Assembly (NCBI GenBank): GCA_026225945.1
Contig: JAMJFZ010000107.1
Location: 47,630,501 to 47,694,500, forward strand
Length of the DNA: 64,000 nucleotides
Source: Cricetomys ansorgei
Taxonomy: Eukaryota > Chordata > Mammalia > Rodentia > Nesomyidae
Direction of reading: 5' to 3'
Shown piece by piece: positions 56,839 to 64,000 of the stretch (position 1 is its first letter; each line of letters opens with the position of its first letter). Both the position numbers and the translations under genes were made by a program. The notes beneath the pieces are model-generated. The model was given only the letters and a program-made list of their open reading frames with translations. It was not told the DNA's origin and did not search any database.

Positions 56839-57614
56839 GTGGATCAAGTATTCAAACTTAATTTATAATTAAAAAAAAGATTCTGGTAACAACCAGTTAT
56901 GTTGAAACAACTTTATAATTCATCTAAAAAGATAAGTTAAAAAAAAAAAGAACTTGAAGTGTTTTAAATTTTCTTACAAAGTAGGTGTTTTTCTTTATGG
57001 CATTTTCATACATACTTAGATTTTTTTCTTTAAAGAGAAAATCCACATGTGGTTATTGAATAGGAAAGCTCACATGTGTGATGAAATATGAAAACATAAA
57101 GTAGTTAAAATAAGTGGTTTCCACGACAGCCAAGACAGTTTAAAGCAAAAGAAAATATAGATCATAAAACATGGCATAATATTAAAGTGGAAGAGATTTT
57201 CTACATTTGAAGGCAATGGAAGACATGGCAAATAAAAAGGTCACCCCTAAATAGATAAAAATTAAAACCTTTGATACATATAAAATTTACACTGTACACT
57301 AGAAAACATTTGCAGCTTATATGACAGTCAAGTGTCTACATCCTTAAAACACTGGTTAAAAGATTGAAGGATTAGATGAAAAAAAAAAGACCTCAATATA
57401 TGACAAAGGACATGAACACACAATCCACAAATAACCAAAATCTCAATGATAAGCAAACAAAAGTGTCAGTAATGAGGGAGTTTCTACTTTCTAGTGATGG
57501 TGGGAAATCTTGGTGGAACCAACCTTTCTACAGAAAACGACATGTCACACTTTTTCTTAGCCAGAATATATGGGTCTGGGAACCAAGAACAGGAAGTGAG
57601 AACGGTACTCTATC

Positions 57615-57915
57615 ATACCTGTCTTAGGCTGTTGTAATGAAACACAATAGGCTGGGTAATAGGCTGAAAAGTCTAAGTCCATTTTGACTTGGGTGCCAAC
57701 AGTCAGTGTCTGGTATGGACCTACTCTCCACTTCCAACATCATGCTTTTTCTGCATGGCCTCACGTGGCAGGTGTGTGTTCCCTCATATTTTTTTTTTTA
57801 AGAGAGCTTTGCCAGCCTCAAGAAGTCACCACCCCATGACTTAGTCTCCCTAAAGCCCCTCTTAAAATCATGATGTTGGTAACTAAGTTACAATGTATGA
57901 ATGGAGGGCCCTCAT
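57615..57915 (-). mobile_element. MLT1-like MaLR LTR
   Basis: The plus strand shows the complement: ggctgttgtaatgaaacaca, ataggctgggtaataggctg, ctttttctgcatggcctcac and gttccctcatatt, the order seen in MLT1/MST LTRs. Diverged, with a poly-T insertion. Confidence 0.6.
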
Positions 57916-58004
57916 CTTCAGCCACTGCAGTAATTAATAAGTTACCTACAGAATATATGCTTCCCTGTTCTCTCATTTTTGAGCCCTGCCTGTCATAGAA
58001 AGTA

Positions 58005-58090
58005 TCTCCCACTACTAGGGACTGAACCTAAGACTTCAGACTTCACGGGTATTGGTCAAGAACTCCACCACTAAGCCATGGCCCCCAGCA
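58005..58090 (-). mobile_element. ID-like SINE
   Basis: The complement reads ctgggggccatggcttagtg then gtggagttcttgacc and ttcagtccctagtag, the ID head order. Confidence 0.75.
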
Positions 58091-60087
58091 GCATATCTTA
58101 CTTCATAATGGGGCCTGGTTCCTCTAGGTGACCCAACAATGATTCTGCTCAAGTGGAGAAAGAGAGATTCCCATTTAACTATTTTGCATTTCTTATGCAT
58201 TGGAACCAATATGCTGCTCTTCTAGTTGGAACAATTTGGTCTTTATTACTAATAGGAAAATGAGTTACTGCTGCACATTTCAGTATGGAGGACTAAGCAG
58301 CCCAGGGGATTCTCTAGGGTTATTTGTGCTCAGTATCAAATAGAACAGTTAGTGGAGAACCTAGAGCAACCCAAATGAAGGAGAATGACAGATGATTCAG
58401 ACTTCCCAGGAATAAAGATTTGATTAATCAACCACGTTAAGAATCCTCAGCGGAGGCTCTGGCAGACTGTGGGGACAAACAAACAACCAATCCCAAAACA
58501 AAAACAAAAATAAAATAATGCAATAGGCCACAGATAACAATTATAGGAGAGAAAAGGAATATAGTGGGCTTTTGTATTTCCTTGTTTTTCCATACATATG
58601 TGAACTTACTAATCTTGTCCTTTCCCTTAGTAATATGTAAGTTGCTAGATGTCAAGTTTATGAGTTTTTATGGAACATTTATTGGAAATATGATGGATTT
58701 TGAGGAGCAACTAATATAAATGTTTTCATAAATTTTACTGGGCTATGTTTTCATTTTGAGAAGGCAGTGAATATTCTTTTTTGGGAAATAAAGGGCTGTT
58801 TACTGTTGTGTGAAATGTGACACATACACCATGCAGGGTACACACTGAGGATGAGTGGTCAAGGGAGTGAAGTGTGATGTTCATTGATTTATTTCCTCTT
58901 ACTCTATAATCCCAAAGCTGGGCTTTGCAATCATTTCTGTTGCCATGTAGCCTGGTGTTAAGTCTTGAAGGTAGAAGATTCTAGAGGGATTGTTCTCTTC
59001 CTGGTTCTGATGTTTCTGGAACCTTGTAGAGTGTACTTTTTGTACTACTGCACATTCTGGGTGGTCTAGGTTGCTGTAGGTTGCGACCTTCTTCAGTGCT
59101 TCCTTTACACTGGTGTGGTATATCCCAAGACTATGCTGTCAATTATCCCACCCAAGGCCTCCATTCCCCACACTCACTTTTTAGCCTTACTGTGGCAAAG
59201 CCACTCTGCAAATGTTCTAGGCTCCTGCAGAGGACTGCCTTCCCCGGATCACAGCTCTAGCAATACCACCAGGAGTTGCCTTGGTTCTTAATGAGTTCTG
59301 AGACCATGGCCAGGGTCTTTGATGACTGAGCCTATTTTTATGTGTAGATAGCATCCCCAGCATCCTGGAGACTCTCAGCAAATCCCAATTATGACCCAAC
59401 TTAGGAGACATCTTCTTCCTGATGCAGGGAACCAAAGCTATGGCTTTCTCAAGCAATCTGGATCTCAGCAATAGTAGTGGGAGTGCTACCTCAGGAGTTC
59501 TGGCTCAATCCTAGCAGTGATTGTTGCTGTGTTGTTATTTTCATTACCATGTGGACTAGATTTGGAACCCTCTTGTTGACACAGAGGGTGTTTCCAGAGA
59601 GTTTTAACTTAGGAACTGGTTTATGACCCTATGGGATATAATATACATTAGTTGAATTAACAGACTTTCTTCATGGTGTCAAGCCTCAACTTTTTTACAA
59701 GACCCCTTCAATCTGGGTCTTTAACTACTGCTGAGGCTGCACCTTCACTGATGGCCTCTTCTGGCCTCTCATAGTGCCAAGACTCAGTTGCTTTCCATAG
59801 ATCCCTTCATGCCTTCAAAATTAGCACCACCTGGGTAACTCTTATATTAAGTACCAAGTTTGGCTGCCAGCATGAGAAACAACCTCAGCCAGTTTTGGAA
59901 GACAGTTTTTGTGTACTGACCTTGAGGAAACACTTTCCAGATTTTAAGATAGAGTCTATTTTGCTGGACAAGTAACTTATAATCTTGTTTGCAGTAATGG
60001 TTCCCTCATGGGTGGAGTTCTTTGTCTACATTTCAGATGATTGTGACTTCCAACTCCATGTAGCAGGTGCCACTTGTAGTAGTACAC

Positions 60088-60406
60088 TGTTGTGGTGGGC
60101 CAGCAAGGAAGACAAGGAGGCATTTTTCATAGATGCAAACCCTGCCAGACCTCAGCAGAGAGAACCACTGGCATGGCCAGTGACACACTTGACAGTAGAA
60201 CCTGAGCATCTGAGCTCAGGTGTTTTTATTCTCTCAGAACTACTCAGGTATTCTACTGATGGCACATGCAGATCATTAGCAATTAAACATCCCCAATATG
60301 AATTCAACACCTCCAAACAACACAAAAAGCCAAGGCCTATGCATCCTCTTTTCCAACAGTGCACAAAAGCAATTATTTTAAACACAACTAAAAATAAACT
60401 TCTACA
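60088..60406 (-). mobile_element. LTR-like element, unnamed family, copy C
   Basis: On the complement it runs from TGTAGAAGTTTATTTTTAG to CCACCACAACA, 319 bp, the same length as copy B. It contains gagaataaaaacacctgagc. An open frame across it (59985-60473 plus) spans the element and is not a gene. Confidence 0.75.
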
Positions 60407-60754
60407 ACAGATTTCAGATTGTTTTTTTTCTAGAAATCTGATTAGGATGCCACCAAGTGTGGGTTTTGTATAGGAGTTATTAAATTTGAAACTCAGATTT
60501 ATGTAGTTCTTTAAATATGGAAAAGAAATTGGCTATTATCTCCTTAATGTTCCTTTGGCGCCTACTTCTTTTTTCATGCTCAGTTACTCTTGGGAAGCTG
60601 TTTTCTGGGCTTCCACATGTCACTTAGAGGCTGTTTTCTGAACATATTTTTCCTTTGTGCATCCATTCAGATAGAGTGTATCTTTCTGCCATCAAGTCTA
60701 GCAGTCTTTTATTCCTCCTCTAATCTTCCATTAATGCATACAGTTATTTATTTT

Positions 60755-60888
60755 TGGATAGGGTCTTAGTATGTAATGTCATCTGGCCTAGATCTCACCA
60801 TGTGGCATGCTGGATCAAACTCTCTAAGATCCCAAACTCTGCTTCCTGAGTACTGGGATTATAGGTATGTGCCACCCAAACCAGCCAA
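60755..60888 (-). mobile_element. B1 SINE
   Basis: atagggtcttagtatgtaat, gcttcctgagtactgggatt and ataggtatgtgccacccaaa are the complement of B1. Confidence 0.85.
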
Positions 60889-61168
60889 TTATTTTTTAGT
60901 CCTATAATTTCCTTTGATTTTTACAGTTCTCATTTTTCTGTATATAATTCACATTTCTTCTCTCATTATGTTCAATCTTTCATTTAAACCTTGAGCCGAG
61001 TTCACCACAGCACTCAAGGTTTTTATCCACTAATTCAAATACTGAGATAATTTCTAGACATACTTCTTTGGATTGCTTTCCCCCTGTACTTAAGGGTCAT
61101 ATTTATTTTTTTATGTTTCTTAGCAAGTGCAATACTTCTTTACTTCATAGTGGGTGCCATGAAGACTA

Positions 61169-61563
61169 TGTTGATTGGGCTTTGTCAACTTGACACAAAC
61201 CTAGACATATTCTGAGAAGAGGGAGAAAATGCTGAGAAAATGCTTCCAAAGATTGGCTTGCAGGCAAGTCTGTTGGGCATTTTCTTAATTACTGATTGAT
61301 GTAGAATGGCCCAACCCATTTTCGGTGGTGCCACCACTGGGCAGGTGGGACTGGGGTGTATAGGCAAGCAGGCTGACTAAATTAGGAAGCACTGCTCCTC
61401 CATGGCCTCTGCATCAGTTCCTGCCTCCAGGTTTCTGCCTCAAGTTCTTTTCCTGACTTCCCTGGATGATGGGCTGACTACAAGCTGTAAGTTGAAATAA
61501 ATCCTTTCTTCCAAGTTGTGTTTGGTCATGATGTTTTATATCAGAAATAGAAACCACAAGACA
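61169..61563 (+). mobile_element. MaLR-type LTR (ORR1/MT group), near complete
   Basis: Starts tgttgattgggctttgtcaa, has caggcaagtctgttgggcat, cctccatggcctctgcatca and gaaataaatcctttcttcca, and ends agaaaccacaagaca. Confidence 0.85.
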
Positions 61564-62286
61564 AATACTACTTTACTGAAGGCAGAAATTTTGTTATCTT
61601 TAATATTTGGGATGCTCAGTGGGACTCGTACATTCTGATTTGTAGTCTGAAACCTCCTAGGACTGTGTGACCTCCAGTAGCTGCTTTCTGTCATGCTTCC
61701 TGGCATTTGGCCCTGCTAAAGAACATCTTAGCATTCCATCAAAGACTGGGCACTCAGCAGACCTCAAGGCTTCCCTGAATAGTTTTCTTTGGTGCTCTCC
61801 CCCATGCACAACTACCAAGTGACACTGAATTCTGGTCTCATTTCATCCCACCATTTTATTTATTTATTTTTGAGTTCCAACTACCTGTAATGCACACCAA
61901 TGTAGAAAGTCAGAATTAATGTAGAGGGTGAAATAGTTATCCTTTCTCTCAAGTAGAGAACTAAGTCCTGAACTATTTGTTGTATAATGTGGCTATTTGT
62001 GGTAGAAGATGCATTTGATACAAGTTACTTGGCCAACAATATTCAGTGTGATTGCAATTTCAGCTATTGTTTATTTTCTAGAAATTTCAACTACTAACTG
62101 TGATTAATTTCTATTTTTAAAAATATTCTTTATAATTCCATGGTTTATTTTGCACGTATCTCTTCTGTGTTTTGTACCTCTAACATCTATATTCCTACAG
62201 TCTAAATTCAATGCTGCTGTTAATTCTGATCCATAGTTACTTACCTGTTCTGGACTTGTCAGTCATTGTAAAAAAAGGTTGTACTT

Positions 62287-62450
62287 GGGGCTGGAGAGAT
62301 GCCTCGGCAGATAAAAGTACTGTTGCTCCTCTAAAGGACCCAAGTTTGGTTCCCAGCACCCACATGGCAGCTAACAACCTCTTGTAATCCCAGTTCCAGA
62401 AGATTCAAAGCCCCTTTCTGGCTTTCACTAGAACTGCATGCAATGCTGGT
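62287..62450 (+). mobile_element. B3 SINE, 5' part
   Basis: ggggctggagagatgcctcg, cccaagtttggttcccagca, cccacatggcagctaacaac and cttgtaatcccagttccaga. The element breaks off near 62450, and its likely tail reappears at 62936-62985. Confidence 0.85.
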
Positions 62451-62454
62451 AGCA

Positions 62455-62935
62455 ATGGATTCCTGACGGCGGGAGAGAGAGGCAGACATCAGCACCTGTG
62501 ATAGGGTGAGTATCTTGGCCAGTGGCTTCACATGGCCCTTTAAAATGGTGGATCCTGGCACAAGGATTGAGCCCCAAGATGGGAAAGTCTGCTGGGATGG
62601 TGCCTGCTTCCTGTCTTTATGGAAACCTTGTTCACCAACACTGGTAAAACAGATATGCTAAGAGCTTAAACATACATGTCTAAAACTGGTTGGACCTTTC
62701 CCGACTTTGTCCATTTCCCCAGCTACAGCATGCTTTAGGGAGGCTGACTGAAGTGTCTAGTAAGCATGGACCAATGTGATTGGACTTCTCCCTTATGCAA
62801 TGCCCTGATTCCTCTATAAAATCCCTGCTCCTTTCACAATAGAGTAGATCTGCACCATAAGTCATGGTCTCTGGCACCTGAGTTTCTTGGGCCAGTGACT
62901 CCATCACCACCTCAGGGACTCCCCTGTTTCCACAA
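62455..62935 (+). mobile_element. LTR-like insertion inside the B3 SINE
   Basis: About 480 bp between the two halves of the SINE. It has ggaccaatgtgattggac (CCAAT-like), gattcctctataaaatccct (TATA-like at about 62811) and a pyrimidine-rich U5-like end. Boundaries and target duplication are not resolved. Orientation is inferred from the promoter-like order. Confidence 0.5.
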
Positions 62936-62985
62936 AAGACCACACACCCAAACCCATAAAATAAATAAAATCTTTAAAAAACAAA
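62936..62985 (+). mobile_element. B3 SINE, 3' tail
   Basis: acacacccaaacccataaaa then taaataaaatcttt is the usual B3 tail, separated from its 5' part by the LTR-like insertion. Confidence 0.65.
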
Positions 62986-62992
62986 GTTCTGC

Positions 62993-63068
62993 TTGTGGAT
63001 AGAGTGTAGCCCAGTTGTAGAGTGTTTGCCTAGTCAGTGTGAGGTTTTCAGTTTAATGCCCAGCACAA
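62993..63068 (+). mobile_element. ID-like SINE
   Basis: tgtggatagagtgtagccca, gttgtagagtgtttgcctag and taatgcccagcacaacaaaa, with an A-rich tail. Confidence 0.8.
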
Positions 63069-63129
63069 CAAAAAACAAAATAAAGATTGTTATCTATGAG
63101 AATTTCTTAAGATTTTTTTCTGCTTTAGC

Positions 63130-63130
<1 letters not shown>

Positions 63131-63180
<50 letters not shown>
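63131..63180 (+). repeat. (TG)n microsatellite
   Basis: About twenty-five TG units. Confidence 0.97.
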
Positions 63181-63181
<1 letters not shown>

Positions 63182-64000
63182 TGGAGGGGTGGGGGTGCAC
63201 ATGGATGAGGTACACACAAGTGCTTGTGTATATTTATCTTAGGACCCCTTAAGAATTCTAACTTGGAGAAGGAGTCTCATTGTTAAACCAAGCACCTAAT
63301 GTTCATACTATTAGTATAAAACTGTGGGTTCAGAGAAACTGCTACTCCTAGATCTTGCAGGCTCACTACTATTCAAGTTCCAATGCCACTGAACTCTTTT
63401 GTTCCGGCTGAGGCCCCTTTTCTGCACGGTCTGCTTCCTGCTTGCTTATAGGAAGTCCGGTTCAGGCTCTGAGCTACCTAGTTCTTCCCACCCATGACTA
63501 CTTGGTACTCAATTCTGATTTTTAAAAATTTACTTTTTGCTTTTTTTTTGAAGGGGGAAAATAAATCAGGATGCTAAATACTATAACCACTAGAACATAT
63601 GATGTATTTGATTTGAGATCTCACTATTATGGATGGGAATTAAGCTGAGCTTCTAAAACTGCATGCCTGGGAGCAAAAACGCATGTTAATTTTCTGCTTA
63701 GCAAAATGGGTATCACGAGCAGAAACTGAGTTGTTAGCATAACTTACTTAGCATTTGTGTGTTTCCTAATTTATTTCTCAGTTCAGCATAAGCTAAAGCA
63801 AACTTCCCATGGACTGAACTTCTGTAAATTTTATAAAACACACATGTGACAAATGAAGGCTGACACTTGGCTATGCTTTAATAGGCGGAACAGCCAGCAA
63901 ATCCGACTCTTTTCATTAGTTCATTTTGCAATAGGTTTTGACATCACCTTCTCCTTTCTTAAGTTTACTTGCTCAGCAGGCACAATGCAGTTTTGATGTG

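Larger units (their letters stand above)
40480..64000. other. Intergenic sequence upstream of Zdhhc2
   Basis: No supported protein gene. Repeats are listed separately. Blocks without anything nameable include 40500-41490, 41570-43120, 43530-45040, 45760-47450, 48270-48860, 49480-51050, 51110-51720, 52310-52980, 53440-53940, 55140-56400, 56840-57610, 58095-58860, 60890-61165, 61565-62280 and 63185-64000. Block 58860-60080 resembles an interspersed rodent element I cannot name. I did not find the last coding exon of MICU3, the expected upstream neighbour in mammals. Confidence 0.7.

Noticed and set aside
59985..60473. 162-residue plus-strand open frame
   Set aside because: It spans the LTR-like copy C in antisense. 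The other two copies of the family do not keep it as a long frame.
60000..64000. Possible Micu3 3' exon on the minus strand
   Set aside because: I scanned for the expected C-terminal coding end and found none. Synteny alone does not support a feature.

Overview
The window is mammalian nuclear DNA from a muroid rodent. It carries rodent SINEs (B1, B2/B3, B4-like and ID/BC1-like) and rodent MaLR LTRs (MT and ORR1 types), with many (CA)n/(TG)n tracts and older mammalian L1, MIR, MLT1 and MLT2 remnants. I cannot name the genus. The SINEs are diverged and there is no young full-length L1.

The only gene I can support is Zdhhc2, a DHHC-type palmitoyltransferase, on the minus strand. A CpG-island promoter and exon 1 lie at about 39.3-40.5 kb. 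Coding exons 2 to 8 follow leftwards at 14980-15006, 13624-13718, 8844-8964, 7387-7456, 6614-6646, 2543-2663 and 390-522. All eight join in frame through GT-AG sites into the first 242 codons plus one base. This covers TM1, TM2, the zinc-binding cysteine-rich domain with the catalytic DHHC, TM3 and TM4. The remaining C-terminal exons lie beyond base 1. Intron 1 is about 24.7 kb and takes up most of the left half.

From about 40.5 kb to the right edge the DNA is upstream intergenic sequence. In human, MICU3 lies upstream of ZDHHC2 in the same orientation. I looked for its last coding exon and did not see it, so the neighbour is probably further right. This part holds repeats (several LTRs, SINEs and long TG/TA tracts), a near-perfect CTCF-type motif about 4 kb upstream of the promoter, and one unassigned exon-like open segment on the plus strand (48108-48260).

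I found no undescribed multi-gene system. The items most worth a second look are: the 33-bp exon that carries the catalytic DHHC, with an unusual G-rich acceptor and in-frame skipping potential; the orphan exon-like segment; a 319-bp LTR-like family in three copies; the CTCF-type site; and several local duplications. Repeat family names come from memory of consensus sequences and were not checked with a search.
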